This document shows positions 43,100 to 51,870 of a stretch of 64,000 nucleotides of DNA, in pieces. The notes beneath the pieces were generated by a model. That model was not told the origin of the DNA and did no database searches. It saw only the letters and a program-made list of their open reading frames with translations. Made by a program: the position numbers and the translations under genes. Source of the stretch: an uncultured Bacilli bacterium (GTDB taxonomy: Bacteria; Bacillota_I; Bacilli_A; RF39; UBA660); assembly GCA_934162195.1 (NCBI GenBank), contig CAKPHO010000001.1, positions 1 to 64,000 of the forward strand, in the 5' to 3' direction. Each line of letters starts with the position of its first letter. Position 1 is the stretch's first letter.

Positions 43100-43630
43100 C
43101 TAAGATGCTTTCTTTCCTTCTTTACGTTGGATATGTTCATCTTTATAACGAATACCTTTGCCTTTATAAGGTTCTGGTTCTCTTATTTTTCTAATGTTGG
43201 CTGCAAATTCACCAACTTGGCATTTATCAATACCTTTTACTGTTAATTCAGTATTGCTTGGTGATTCTAATGTGATTCCTGCAGGAATTTCAACATTTAC
43301 AGGGTGAGAATAACCAGCAGTTACAACTAGTTCATTACCTTTTAAAGCAAAACGATAACCAACACCAATTGATTCTAGTTTCTTTTCATAACCTTCTGAA
43401 ACACCAATTATCATATTTTTAATATTTGCATTAGCAGTCCCATGGAAATTTTTAAAGTTATCATTTTTTCTTGTAACTTTTACTTCATTTCCTTCTACTA
43501 CAACAGTGATATTTCTATTTACTTCTGTAGAAAGTTCTCCCTTAGGACCTTTAACACTTACAATATTACCGTTAACTGTAACGCTAACACCTTCAGGTAT
43601 TGTTAATACTCTATTACCAATACGACTCAT
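43100..43630 (-). CDS. rplF: 50S ribosomal protein L6
   Basis: 176 residues; 'SRIGNRVLTIPEGVSV', 'VSVKGPKGEL' and 'IRKIREPEPYKGKGIRY'. Confidence 0.98.
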   Translation of the reverse strand: MSRIGNRVLTIPEGVSVTVNGNIVSVKGPKGELSTEVNRNITVVVEGNEVKVTRKNDNFKNFHGTANANIKNMIIGVSEGYEKKLESIGVGYRFALKGNELVVTAGYSHPVNVEIPAGITLESPSNTELTVKGIDKCQVGEFAANIRKIREPEPYKGKGIRYKDEHIQRKEGKKAS

Positions 43631-43648
43631 ATTAATCCTCCTATCTTT

Positions 43649-44044
43649 CTACCATATATATGCTAAAACTTCTCCACCAAGTGATTCTTTACGAGCTTGT
43701 TTGTCAGTCATAACTCCTTTTGAAGTAGAAACGATTGCAATTCCAAGTCCATTTAATACACGTGGTAATTCTTCAGCTTTTGCATAAACACGTAATCCTG
43801 GTTTAGAAATTCTCTTAAGTCCAGTAATTACTCTTTCTTTCTTATCACTATATTTTAAATATAATACTATAATACTTTGAACTTCGTTCTTTTTAACTTT
43901 ATAATCAGCTATAAAGCCTTCTTCTTTAAGTATTCTAGCAATTTCTAATTTTAATCTTGAAGCGGGTACTTCAACTTCTTTGTATCGCATTTGATTAGCA
44001 TTACGAATTCTTGTAAGCATATCTGCGATTGGATCTGTTACCAT
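43649..44044 (-). CDS. rpsH: 30S ribosomal protein S8
   Basis: 131 residues; 'DPIADMLTRIRNANQ', 'RISKPGLRVYA' and 'GLGIAIVSTSKGVMTDKQAR'. Confidence 0.98.
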   Translation of the reverse strand: MVTDPIADMLTRIRNANQMRYKEVEVPASRLKLEIARILKEEGFIADYKVKKNEVQSIIVLYLKYSDKKERVITGLKRISKPGLRVYAKAEELPRVLNGLGIAIVSTSKGVMTDKQARKESLGGEVLAYIW

Positions 44045-44062
44045 ATATATCCTCCCTTCATC

Positions 44063-44248
44063 CTACCAGCTAGATTTTCTAACCCCTGGTATTTGTCCTT
44101 TATAAGCTAGTTCTCTAAAACAAATACGGCAAATTCCATATTTTCTAAGTACAGCATGAGGTCTACCGCATCTTTCACAACGAGTATATTCACGTACTTT
44201 GAATTTTGGTTTACGACTAGCTTTTATAATCATGCTTTTCTTAGCCAT
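44063..44248 (-). CDS. rpsZ: 30S ribosomal protein S14, zinc type
   Basis: 61 residues with the zinc motif C-x2-C ... C-x2-C (CERCGRP ... GICRICF), the short C+ paralogue used by Gram-positives. Confidence 0.97.
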   Translation of the reverse strand: MAKKSMIIKASRKPKFKVREYTRCERCGRPHAVLRKYGICRICFRELAYKGQIPGVRKSSW

Positions 44249-44266
44249 AATATCCTCCTAATTAAA

Positions 44267-44806
44267 TTACTTTTTGAATGGCATACCGAATGCAGCTAAT
44301 AAATCATAAGCTTCTTCGTTAGTTTTTGCTGTTGTAACAAAAACAATATCCATGCCGCGTACTTTAACAACATTATCATATTCTATTTCTGAGAAAATCA
44401 ATTGTTCAGTTAATCCTAAAGTATAGTTTCCTCTTCCATCAAATGCTTTTGGAGATACACCTCTAAAATCACGAACACGTGGTAATGTAATACTAATTAA
44501 CTTATCTAAAAAGTTATACATATTTTCTCCACGAAGTGTTACTTTACAACCAATTGCTTGACCTTCTCTAACTTTAAATCCAGCAATAGCCTTTTTAGCT
44601 TTTGTAGCAACTGGTTTTTGTCCTGTAATAATTTCTAAGTCAGCCATAGCAGCTTCTAATAATTTAGCATTAGTTGTTGCATCACCAACACCCATATTAA
44701 CAACTATTTTATCTAACTTTGGGACCTCAGTTACACTTTTATAATTATGTTTTTCTCTTAAACTAGGTACGATTTCTGATACATATTTTTCCTTTAGGCG
44801 GTTCAT
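44267..44806 (-). CDS. rplE: 50S ribosomal protein L5
   Basis: 179 residues; 'VPKLDKIVVNMGVGDA', 'FKVREGQAIGCKVTLRG' and 'LPRVRDFRGVSPKAFDGRGNY'. Binds 5S rRNA. Confidence 0.98.
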   Translation of the reverse strand: MNRLKEKYVSEIVPSLREKHNYKSVTEVPKLDKIVVNMGVGDATTNAKLLEAAMADLEIITGQKPVATKAKKAIAGFKVREGQAIGCKVTLRGENMYNFLDKLISITLPRVRDFRGVSPKAFDGRGNYTLGLTEQLIFSEIEYDNVVKVRGMDIVFVTTAKTNEEAYDLLAAFGMPFKK

Positions 44807-44823
44807 ATATACCCTCCTTCCAA

Positions 44824-45132
44824 TTAATCAAGGTTTTCATTAGATTTCTTAGAAACTCTAACTTTTTTACCTTTTTTATCAGTTGTATGACCAACTCTAG
44901 TTCTTTTATTTGTTTTTGGATCAATCATCATCACATTAGAAGCATGAATTGGAGCTTCCATTTCAATAATTGAACCTGCAGTTTGTCCATTAGGTTTAAC
45001 ATGTTTTTTAACAATATTTGCACCTTCAACAACTACTTTATTTGAACATTTTAGTACTCTTGTTATTTTTCCTTCTTTACCTTTAGAAGAACCTGCAATA
45101 ACAACTACTTTATCTCCTTGTTTAAAGTTCAT
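44824..45132 (-). CDS. rplX: 50S ribosomal protein L24
   Basis: 102 residues; KOW motif 'GDKVVVIAGSSKGKEGKI' and 'VEGANIVKKHVKP'. Confidence 0.98.
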   Translation of the reverse strand: MNFKQGDKVVVIAGSSKGKEGKITRVLKCSNKVVVEGANIVKKHVKPNGQTAGSIIEMEAPIHASNVMMIDPKTNKRTRVGHTTDKKGKKVRVSKKSNENLD

Positions 45133-45146
45133 ATTCTACCTCCAAC

Positions 45147-45515
45147 CTATAACACTTCTTTTGCAAGTGAAACAATTTTCATAAAATCTTTATCACGTAA
45201 TTCACGTGCTACTGGCCCGAATACACGAGTTCCAACTGGAGATTTATCATCTTTAATAATAACGCAAGCATTATCATCAAATTTGATATAAGACCCATCC
45301 TCTCTTCTAAGACCAGATTTACTTCTAACGATTACAGCTTTTACAACCTTACTACGAGGTACTGTTCCGTTAGGAATAGCTTTTTTAACAGTCCCTACGA
45401 CTATATCACCAATATTACCTGTTTTTACTTTAGATCCTCCAAGCACACGAATAACCATAAGTTCACGAGCACCTGAATTATCAGCAACTTTTAACACTGT
45501 TTGTTGTTGAACCAT
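45147..45515 (-). CDS. rplN: 50S ribosomal protein L14
   Basis: 122 residues; 'VADNSGARELMVIRVLGG' and 'GTRVFGPVARELRDKDFMKI'. Confidence 0.98.
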   Translation of the reverse strand: MVQQQTVLKVADNSGARELMVIRVLGGSKVKTGNIGDIVVGTVKKAIPNGTVPRSKVVKAVIVRSKSGLRREDGSYIKFDDNACVIIKDDKSPVGTRVFGPVARELRDKDFMKIVSLAKEVL

Positions 45516-45540
45516 ATTTAATCCTCCTTCTCCGTTACAA

Positions 45541-45801
45541 TTATAAAATAACTGCTTTTTCTACTATTTCTACTAAACGGAAATGTTTTGTTTTAGATAT
45601 TGGTCTTGTCTCAACAATACGTACAGTATCTCCTTGTTGAGCTAAGTTTTTTTCATCGTGAGCAGCATATTTTTTTGAATATTTAACGCGTTTTCCATAC
45701 AAGTTATCTTTACGATAAGTTTCAACTAATACTGTAATAGTTTTATTATTTCCAGCACTAACTACTTTTCCAACTAACTCTTGTTTTCTTTTGTTTTCCA
45801 T
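45541..45801 (-). CDS. rpsQ: 30S ribosomal protein S17
   Basis: 86 residues; 'GKVVSAGNNKTITVLVE' and 'GDTVRIVETRPISKTKHFRL'. Confidence 0.98.
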   Translation of the reverse strand: MENKRKQELVGKVVSAGNNKTITVLVETYRKDNLYGKRVKYSKKYAAHDEKNLAQQGDTVRIVETRPISKTKHFRLVEIVEKAVIL

Positions 45802-45810
45802 AATAGCCTC

Positions 45811-46008
45811 CTAGTTTTCTTTTAGTTCACGTTCACGTAAAATTGTTTTCATACGTGCAACTAACTTTCTTAATTCACGAATTCTTGAAGGTTTTTCAAG
45901 ACTTCCAGTAGCTTGGCTAAAACGTAAATTAAATAATTCTTCTTTATATTCTTCGATTTTCTTTAAAATTTCTTCATTTGATAAATCTCTGATTTCTTGA
46001 TTACTCAT
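45811..46008 (-). CDS. rpmC: 50S ribosomal protein L29
   Basis: 65 residues; 'EELFNLRFSQATGSLEKPSRIRE'. Overlaps rplP by eight bases. Confidence 0.97.
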   Translation of the reverse strand: MSNQEIRDLSNEEILKKIEEYKEELFNLRFSQATGSLEKPSRIRELRKLVARMKTILRERELKEN

Positions 46009-46426
46009 TTACTTCACCATCTTTCTTAACGAATTTACACTTGATTGGAAGTTTGTGCATAGCAAGTCTTAAAGCTTCACGAGCTGTTGCTTCATCTACT
46101 CCACTAATTTCAAACATAATTTTTCCGCGTTTTACTACTGCTACCCATAATTCAGGTTGACCTTTACCTTTTCCCATACGAGTTTCCAAAGGTATTCTTG
46201 TTAATGATAAATGTGGGAATATGTTAATATAAACTTTTCCTCCACGTTTCATATAACGAGTCATAGCAACACGAGCAGCTTCTATTTGTTGTTGCGTAAT
46301 ATAGCTACCTTCCATTGCTTGTAACCCGTATTCACCGAAATGAAGAACTCTATTTCCTCTAGCTTCTCCATCGTATTTTAAACGATGTGGTCTACGATAT
46401 TTAGTTCTTTTTGGAATGACTGCCAT
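46001..46426 (-). CDS. rplP: 50S ribosomal protein L16
   Basis: 141 residues from ATG 46426, eight bases after AGGAGGTA; 'PKRTKYRRPHRLKYDG', 'RAAMTRYMKRGGKVYINIFP'-type core and 'MGKGKGQPELWVAVVKRG'. The ATG six bases upstream is too close to the ribosome binding site. Overlaps the end of rpsC by 26 bases. Confidence 0.97.
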   Translation of the reverse strand: MAVIPKRTKYRRPHRLKYDGEARGNRVLHFGEYGLQAMEGSYITQQQIEAARVAMTRYMKRGGKVYINIFPHLSLTRIPLETRMGKGKGQPELWVAVVKRGKIMFEISGVDEATAREALRLAMHKLPIKCKFVKKDGEVNE

Positions 46427-47078
46427 TCTCATTACCTCCTTTTTTCTTTGAGGCAAGGATTTCTCCTTTGTAAATCCATACTTTAACACCAATCTTACCA
46501 TAAGTAGTATTAGCTTCTTTGTGAGCATAATCAATGTCTGCTCTTAAAGTATGAAGTGGAATATTTCCTTCAGTATATCCTTCAGTTCTTGCCATGTCAG
46601 CTCCACCTAAACGACCTGATACTGAAGTTTTAATTCCTTTTGCTCCTGCTTTCATAGCGTTTCTAATAGCTCTCTTTTGAGCAATTCTAAATGAAACACG
46701 ATTTTCAATTTGATGTGCAATATTTTCTGCAACTAATGCAGCTACAACATCTGGGTTTTTAACTTCCATAATAGAAATTTGAACATTTTCATCAACTAAT
46801 TTAGCTAATTGACTTCTTAATTTTTCAATTTCATCTCCACCGTGTCCAATAACAACACCTGGTTTTGCAGTATGAATAATAACATCTGTTTTTTTAGCTG
46901 TTCTTTCAATAACAATACTAGATACAGCAGCATCTTTAAGTTTAGCACTTAATGCTTTACGGATTTTAACATCGTTATTTAAATACTTAGCGAAATCTTT
47001 ATTACTAGCATACCAATTAGATTCCCAAGTTTTGTTAATACCAATTCTAAGTCCTATTGGACTAACTTTTTGACCCAC
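46401..47078 (-). CDS. rpsC: 30S ribosomal protein S3
   Basis: 225 residues; 'GQKVSPIGLRIGINKTWESNWYA' and KH domain 'IHTAKPGVVIGHGGDEI', C-terminal 'GRLGGADMARTEGYTEGNIPLHTLRADIDY'. Ends in TGA inside the rplP start region. Confidence 0.98.
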   Translation of the reverse strand: MGQKVSPIGLRIGINKTWESNWYASNKDFAKYLNNDVKIRKALSAKLKDAAVSSIVIERTAKKTDVIIHTAKPGVVIGHGGDEIEKLRSQLAKLVDENVQISIMEVKNPDVVAALVAENIAHQIENRVSFRIAQKRAIRNAMKAGAKGIKTSVSGRLGGADMARTEGYTEGNIPLHTLRADIDYAHKEANTTYGKIGVKVWIYKGEILASKKKGGNENGSHSKKN

Positions 47079-47094
47079 GAGTTTTCCTCCTTAC

Positions 47095-47430
47095 TTATTT
47101 ATTGTCACTAACAACAATCTTAATGTGACTTGTTCTTTTCTTAATTGGATCTACATGTCCACGTGATCCAAATTTCATTCTTTTCATTGTTTGTCCTTCG
47201 TTAACAATTGCTTCTTTAACAACTAAGTCTTTTTTATTTAACCCTAAGTTGTTTTCAGCATTGGCAACAGCAGAAACTAACACTTTTCTAGATAATCTTG
47301 AAGCTTCTTTATTAATGTTTTTTAATATTTTATCAGCTTCTTCTACGCTCTTACCACGTATTAAATCTATAACTAAACGGGCTTTACGAGGTGCAATTCT
47401 AACTCCTTTTGCAATCGCATATGCTTCCAT
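47095..47430 (-). CDS. rplV: 50S ribosomal protein L22
   Basis: 111 residues; 'IAPRKARLVIDLIRGKSVEEA' and 'RGHVDPIKKRTSHIKIVV'. Confidence 0.98.
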   Translation of the reverse strand: MEAYAIAKGVRIAPRKARLVIDLIRGKSVEEADKILKNINKEASRLSRKVLVSAVANAENNLGLNKKDLVVKEAIVNEGQTMKRMKFGSRGHVDPIKKRTSHIKIVVSDNK

Positions 47431-47462
47431 TTTAGTCCTCCTTTCTTGGTAACTATTTTGTC

Positions 47463-47735
47463 TTATTTTTTACCTTTTTCATCGCCATGTCCACCAAATT
47501 TACGTGTTAATGCGAATTCTCCTAATTTATGTCCAACCATATCTTCTGTTACATAAACAGGAATAAATTCTTTACCATTATGAACAGCAAATGTGTGTCC
47601 AATAAATTCAGGATAAATTGTTGAACGGCGAGACCATGTTTTAATAACTTCTTTTTTTCCAGATTCATTTACTTTAGCTACTTTTTTTGTTAAATGAGCA
47701 TCAACAAAAGGTAACTTCTTTAAACTTCTAGCCAT
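47463..47735 (-). CDS. rpsS: 30S ribosomal protein S19
   Basis: 90 residues; 'ARSLKKLPFVDAHL', 'TWSRRSTIYPEFIGHTFAVHNG' type core and 'GHKLGEFALTRKFGGHG'. Confidence 0.98.
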   Translation of the reverse strand: MARSLKKLPFVDAHLTKKVAKVNESGKKEVIKTWSRRSTIYPEFIGHTFAVHNGKEFIPVYVTEDMVGHKLGEFALTRKFGGHGDEKGKK

Positions 47736-47752
47736 TAATAATCATCCTTTCA

Positions 47753-48583
47753 CTATTTTGTACGACGACGTACAATTAATTTATCACTTGCTTTTTTATT
47801 AGCACGAGTTTTGTATCCTAATGCTGGTTTACCCCAAGGAGTAACTGGACCTTTACGACCGATAGGTGCACGTCCTTCACCACCACCATGTGGGTGATCA
47901 TTAGGATTCATAACAGAACCACGAACTGTTGGTTTAATACCCATATGTCTTTTACGACCTGCTTTACCAATATTTACTAATTCATGATCTGCATTACCTA
48001 CTTCACCAATAGTAGCTCTACAAGTACTTAGTACCTTACGAACTTCTCCACTAGTTAAACGAAGCAATGTATATTTACCTTCACGTCCTAATATTTGAAC
48101 TGAACTTCCAGCAGTACGAGCAATTTGACCACCCTTACCAGCTTTTAACTCAACATTATGAACTACTGTTCCTTCAGGAATATTACCAAGCTCTAATGAG
48201 TTACCAACTTTAATATCAGTTTTAGCTCCACTTTCAATTTTATCCCCAACTTTTAAACCTTTTGGAGCGATAATGTATCTTTTTTCTCCATCAGCATAAT
48301 TAATTAAAGCAATGTTAGCAGTACGGTTTGGATCGTATTCAATAGTAGCAACAGTTCCAACAACACCGTCTTTATCTCTTTTAAAATCAATAATACGATA
48401 TTTTCTTTTAGCTCCGCCACCACGATGTCTCAAAGTAATTTTACCTTGATTATTACGTCCACCATTTTTCTTTAAAGTAACAACTAATGATTTTTCAGGA
48501 ACTGAAGTAGTGATTTCATCGTTGATCAACTTTGACATACCACGAGTACCATTAGTCATAGGTTTGTATGTTTTTATTGCCAT
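47753..48583 (-). CDS. rplB: 50S ribosomal protein L2
   Basis: 276 residues; 'RNNQGKITLRHRGGGAKRKYR' and catalytic-centre 'VMNPNDHPHGGGEGRAPIGRKGPVTPWGKP'. Confidence 0.98.
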   Translation of the reverse strand: MAIKTYKPMTNGTRGMSKLINDEITTSVPEKSLVVTLKKNGGRNNQGKITLRHRGGGAKRKYRIIDFKRDKDGVVGTVATIEYDPNRTANIALINYADGEKRYIIAPKGLKVGDKIESGAKTDIKVGNSLELGNIPEGTVVHNVELKAGKGGQIARTAGSSVQILGREGKYTLLRLTSGEVRKVLSTCRATIGEVGNADHELVNIGKAGRKRHMGIKPTVRGSVMNPNDHPHGGGEGRAPIGRKGPVTPWGKPALGYKTRANKKASDKLIVRRRTK

Positions 48584-48600
48584 ATATATCCTCCTTTAGA

Positions 48601-48882
48601 TTAGTTTAGTTCGATTGAACTACCTTCTCTTAATTTAACAATTGCTTTTTTTACTTTATTTGTTTTTCCTGTATATCTACCAACTCTTTTTTTCTTTGGT
48701 TTAACATTTACAGTATTAACACTTTCAACTTTTACGTTGAATATTTTTTCTACAGCTTGTTTAATTTGAACTTTATTTGCATCTGTAGCAACACTAAATG
48801 TAATAGTGTTTTTATTTTGTGCTAAATCAGCACTTTTTTCTGTAATAATTGGCGCTTTAATAATATCTCTATAGTTATTCAT
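48601..48882 (-). CDS. rplW: 50S ribosomal protein L23
   Basis: 93 residues; 'IIKAPIITEKSADLA' and 'KKKRVGRYTGKTNKVKKAIV'. Its ATG shares one base with the rplD stop (TAATG). Confidence 0.97.
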   Translation of the reverse strand: MNNYRDIIKAPIITEKSADLAQNKNTITFSVATDANKVQIKQAVEKIFNVKVESVNTVNVKPKKKRVGRYTGKTNKVKKAIVKLREGSSIELN

Positions 48883-49508
48883 TAAATAAGCACCTCCCCA
48901 ACTTTTTTAGCAGCTTCTGTAGTCATTAATAATGCGTCTGCACTAACTACATCTAAAGTGTTAATTTCGCTTGCCTCAAGTAGCATTACACTAGCAATGT
49001 TACGAGTAGCTAAGATTAAATTTTCATTTAATCCATCTACAACAATTAATACTTTTTTGTTTGCTAATTTTAAATTATTTAAAATATTTAACATATCTTT
49101 AGTTTTGTTTGTTTCAAGATTTAAACTATCTACAACAACGATTGCTTTTTCAATTTCTTTATAAGCTAAAGCTGATTTTAAAGCTAATCTTCTTTCTTTA
49201 CGATTCATTTTTTTATCGTAATCTCTAGGTGTTGGTCCAAATACTACACCACCATGATACCATTGTGCTGCACGGATACTTCCTTGACGAGCACGACCTG
49301 TACCTTTTTGTCTCCATGGCTTTCTACCACCACCACTAACTTCTGAACGTGTTTTTGTACTTGCAGTACCTTGTCTTTGCGCATTTCTTGTTAATGTAAT
49401 TGCATCATATAAAACAGCATCGTTTGGAGTGATTCCAAATACTTGCTTTTCTAAAGTAATATCGCTAACTTTTTCACCTTTGATATTTAATACAGATAAT
49501 TTAGCCAT
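48882..49508 (-). CDS. rplD: 50S ribosomal protein L4
   Basis: 208 residues; 'RQGTASTKTRSEVSGGGRKPWRQKGTGRARQGS' and 'WYHGGVVFGPTPRDY'. In some bacteria L4 represses this operon. Confidence 0.98.
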   Translation of the reverse strand: MAKLSVLNIKGEKVSDITLEKQVFGITPNDAVLYDAITLTRNAQRQGTASTKTRSEVSGGGRKPWRQKGTGRARQGSIRAAQWYHGGVVFGPTPRDYDKKMNRKERRLALKSALAYKEIEKAIVVVDSLNLETNKTKDMLNILNNLKLANKKVLIVVDGLNENLILATRNIASVMLLEASEINTLDVVSADALLMTTEAAKKVGEVLI

Positions 49509-49523
49509 CTATATTCCTCCTTA

Positions 49524-50273
49524 CTAGTTTTCAGCTTCTACTGGAGCTTCTGCTTCAGTTGCTTCAACTTCTTCAGATTTTTCTACCACTGGTGTTTCAT
49601 TAGTTTCTTCTGCATATTTAATTAATTCTTCTGTTTCTTTTACCTTTCCAGGATTTTTAACAGCAGTCTTAATTACAACTAATGATTTTTTAGGTCCTGG
49701 TATATTACCTTTGATTAAAATTACATTATTTTCAACATCTACAGCAACAACTTCAAGATTTTGAATAGTTACTGTTAATGTACCCATATGACCTGGTAAT
49801 TTCTTACCTTTGAAAACACGCATTGGTCTCATAGTTCCCATTGAACCTGGTTTTCTGTGATAATGAGAACCATGTCCCATAGGACCTCTACTTTGATTAT
49901 GTCTTTTAATTACACCTTGGAAACCATGTCCCTTAGTGATTCCTGTAACATCAACAACTTCACCAGCTTCAAAAATATCAACTTTGATTTCTTGACCTAA
50001 TGAATAATTATTGATCTCTACACCTCTAATTTCTTTAAAGAAGCGCTTAGGTGTAGTCTTAGCTTTATTGGTATGCCCAATAGAAGCTTTAGTCGCTAAC
50101 TTTTCTCTCTTTGTATCAAATCCTAGTTGAATAGCTTCATAACCATCATTTTCTTTTGTCTTAATTTGTGTTACCACATTTGGTTCAACTTCAACAACAG
50201 TTACTGGAACTAATTTGCCTGATTTTGTAAATACTTGAGTCATTCCAATTTTACGACCTAAGATTCCTTTCAT
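49524..50273 (-). CDS. rplC: 50S ribosomal protein L3 with acidic C-terminal extension
   Basis: 249 residues; 'ILGRKIGMTQVFTKSGKLVPVTVVE' start and 'GHGSHYHRKPGSMGTMRPMRVFKGKKLPGHMG'. About 38 residues beyond the usual end are acidic (TEELIKYAEETNETPVVEKSEEVEATEAEAP...), likely disordered. Confidence 0.98.
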   Translation of the reverse strand: MKGILGRKIGMTQVFTKSGKLVPVTVVEVEPNVVTQIKTKENDGYEAIQLGFDTKREKLATKASIGHTNKAKTTPKRFFKEIRGVEINNYSLGQEIKVDIFEAGEVVDVTGITKGHGFQGVIKRHNQSRGPMGHGSHYHRKPGSMGTMRPMRVFKGKKLPGHMGTLTVTIQNLEVVAVDVENNVILIKGNIPGPKKSLVVIKTAVKNPGKVKETEELIKYAEETNETPVVEKSEEVEATEAEAPVEAEN

Positions 50274-50292
50274 AATTTTTTCCTCCTATAAA

Positions 50293-50601
50293 TTATAATT
50301 TAATTTGAATATCAACGCCACTTGGGATATCTAAATGAGTTAATGCCTCAATAGTTTCCTTAGATGGGTTATTGATATCAATTAGTCTTTTGTGTGTTCT
50401 TCTTTCAAATTGTTCACGTGAATCTTTATATTTGTGAACCGCTCTTAAAATTGTAACTTTTTCAATTTCAGTTGGAAGTGGTACTGGTCCACTAACTTCT
50501 CCACCTGATCTTTTAACTGTTTCCACAATTTTAGCACAAGCAGTATCCAAACTTTTATGTTCGAACGCTTTTAATTTGATACGAACTGTAGTTTTAGACA
50601 T
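50293..50601 (-). CDS. rpsJ: 30S ribosomal protein S10
   Basis: 102 residues; 'IRLKAFEHKSLD'-type start and 'VPLPTEIEKVTILRAVHKYKDSREQFERRTHKRLI'. First gene of the superoperon that runs down to rplQ. Confidence 0.98.
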   Translation of the reverse strand: MSKTTVRIKLKAFEHKSLDTACAKIVETVKRSGGEVSGPVPLPTEIEKVTILRAVHKYKDSREQFERRTHKRLIDINNPSKETIEALTHLDIPSGVDIQIKL

Positions 50602-50735
50602 ATTGTATCCTCCCTTCGCCTATATCTCAGTATAGACTAGCTCCGTGTAAAAACCCGATATATACCAAATTTTATTTATCAACTTAACCTGGCGTATCGG
50701 CAACCTCACACATCTTCGCATGCCACACATTCAAA
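50602..50735 (-). promoter_or_regulatory. S10 operon leader RNA
   Basis: About 130 bases between promoter and rpsJ, G/C-richer than the surroundings. Minus strand order: GTGTGAGGTTGCCGATACGCCAG, a variable loop, GGGTTTTTACACGGAGCTAG, a stem-like block, then GGGAGG. The GAGGTTGC...ACGC and GGGTTTTTACACGGAG blocks recur in Firmicute S10 leaders as I remember them and suggest autoregulation; no specific Rfam hit can be claimed. Confidence 0.6.
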
Positions 50736-50764
50736 ATTATACACAATTATTGTATGAAATGCAA
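50736..50764 (-). promoter_or_regulatory. promoter of the S10-spc-alpha superoperon
   Basis: Minus strand TTGCAT (50759-50764), 17 bases, TATAAT (50736-50741). Confidence 0.88.
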
Positions 50765-50829
50765 TAGTTTTTTAGAATTTTTTTCGTTTTTTTATTTATA
50801 TAAGCATAAAATTTATAGGGCGTGATAAC

Positions 50830-51138
50830 ATGAAACTAGTTCCAAGTACTCCATCAAATATATATACATTAAGCGCAATTGTTATTGGATATATTCTTTT
50901 AAATGATTCTACTCCTGCTGAACAAAATTCTTTAGGTAACTGGTTTATGCTTATTGGACAAGTGCTTTGTACTAATTCTGCTCAACAGCAAGTTATAAAT
51001 AATAGAAACGGAACATCAAATAAATCTAACCAACATGTTATTAATGATACTTTTGGTAGTGATTATACTGTGGAAAACATTGAGAAAGTAATAAGAGCTA
51101 TGAGACAAGAAATTGATAACTTAAAAAAAGGCACATAA
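50830..51138 (+). CDS. small conserved-looking protein of unknown function
   Basis: 102 residues. A hydrophobic N-terminal half with one likely membrane helix (about 12-26, TLSAIVIGYILLND) and a second weak one (about 36-50), then a polar linker and an amphipathic helix (VENIEKVIRAMRQEIDNLKK). GGGCGTGATA precedes the ATG. Divergent from rpsJ, convergent with rpsR. Family not identified. Confidence 0.72.
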   Translation: MKLVPSTPSNIYTLSAIVIGYILLNDSTPAEQNSLGNWFMLIGQVLCTNSAQQQVINNRNGTSNKSNQHVINDTFGSDYTVENIEKVIRAMRQEIDNLKKGT

Positions 51139-51163
51139 AAAGGATATAAAAATATCCTTATTT
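51134..51163. terminator. bidirectional terminator
   Basis: AAGGATAT-AAAA-ATATCCTT (51140-51159) with A/T tails both ways; ends the plus-strand small gene and rpsR. Confidence 0.82.
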
Positions 51164-51376
51164 AACAAATGGTATTAAAGCCATAAAACGTGCTTTTTTA
51201 ACTTCACCAGCAATATGTCTTTGGTGTTTAGCACAAGCACCAGTTACTCTTCTTGGTAAAATTTTTCCTTTGTCAGCACTTATATATTTTTTAATTATGT
51301 CAGCGTCTTTATAATCTACAGATTTACCTGCACACATTTGACATATTTTTTTCTTTTTTCTATAAAATTCAGCCAT
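51158..51376 (-). CDS. rpsR: 30S ribosomal protein S18
   Basis: 72 residues; 'RKKKKICQMCAGKSVDYKDADIIKKYIS' and 'ILPRRVTGACAKHQRHIAGEVKKARFMALIPF'. Retains cysteines in the C-x2-C position. Confidence 0.98.
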   Translation of the reverse strand: MAEFYRKKKKICQMCAGKSVDYKDADIIKKYISADKGKILPRRVTGACAKHQRHIAGEVKKARFMALIPFVK

Positions 51377-51391
51377 TTTATTTCCTCCTTA

Positions 51392-51856
51392 TTAATCTAA
51401 GAAGTTATCATCGATAGAAACGCTATCACCAAAATCAGCAAATGGATCATCAGCAACATCTACACTATTTGTTGTAGCAGTATTTTGATAATCATAAGGA
51501 CTTGGTTCATTACTTGCTTGACTACGATTTTGAGATTGAGCTCTAGTTTCTAAAAATTGAACAGAGTCTGCAACAACCTCCATCGTATATCTTTTATTTC
51601 CATCTTTATCATCATAACTTCCTGTTTGAATTCTTCCTTCAACAGAAACTAAACTACCTTTGTCTAAGAAATTACAAACGTTTTCTGCTTGCTTTCTCCA
51701 AACAACTACATTGATAAAATCAGTTTCTCTTTGTCCTTGGGCGTTACTATAAGTTCTATTTACTGCTAATGAAAATCTAGCATATGGTAAATTAGAACCT
51801 GTATATCTCAATTCTGGTTTGGCAGTTAACCTACCAATTAACATTACTCTATTCAT
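51392..51856 (-). CDS. ssb: single-stranded DNA-binding protein
   Basis: 154 residues. OB fold 'MNRVMLIGRLTAKPELRYTG', 'FINVVVWRKQAENVCNFLDKGSLVSVEGRIQTGSYDDKDG'. The linker is Q/N/S-rich. The last residues are SIDDNFLD and not the usual DDDLPF-type tip. Middle gene of rpsF-ssb-rpsR. Confidence 0.97.
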   Translation of the reverse strand: MNRVMLIGRLTAKPELRYTGSNLPYARFSLAVNRTYSNAQGQRETDFINVVVWRKQAENVCNFLDKGSLVSVEGRIQTGSYDDKDGNKRYTMEVVADSVQFLETRAQSQNRSQASNEPSPYDYQNTATTNSVDVADDPFADFGDSVSIDDNFLD

Positions 51857-51870
51857 GTGTACCTCTTTTC

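Noticed and set aside
50400..50420. Possible parS site in rpsJ (contains TTCACGTGAA)
   Set aside because: Only the central bases fit; the outer bases of the parS palindrome do not match, and the site is inside a conserved coding region.
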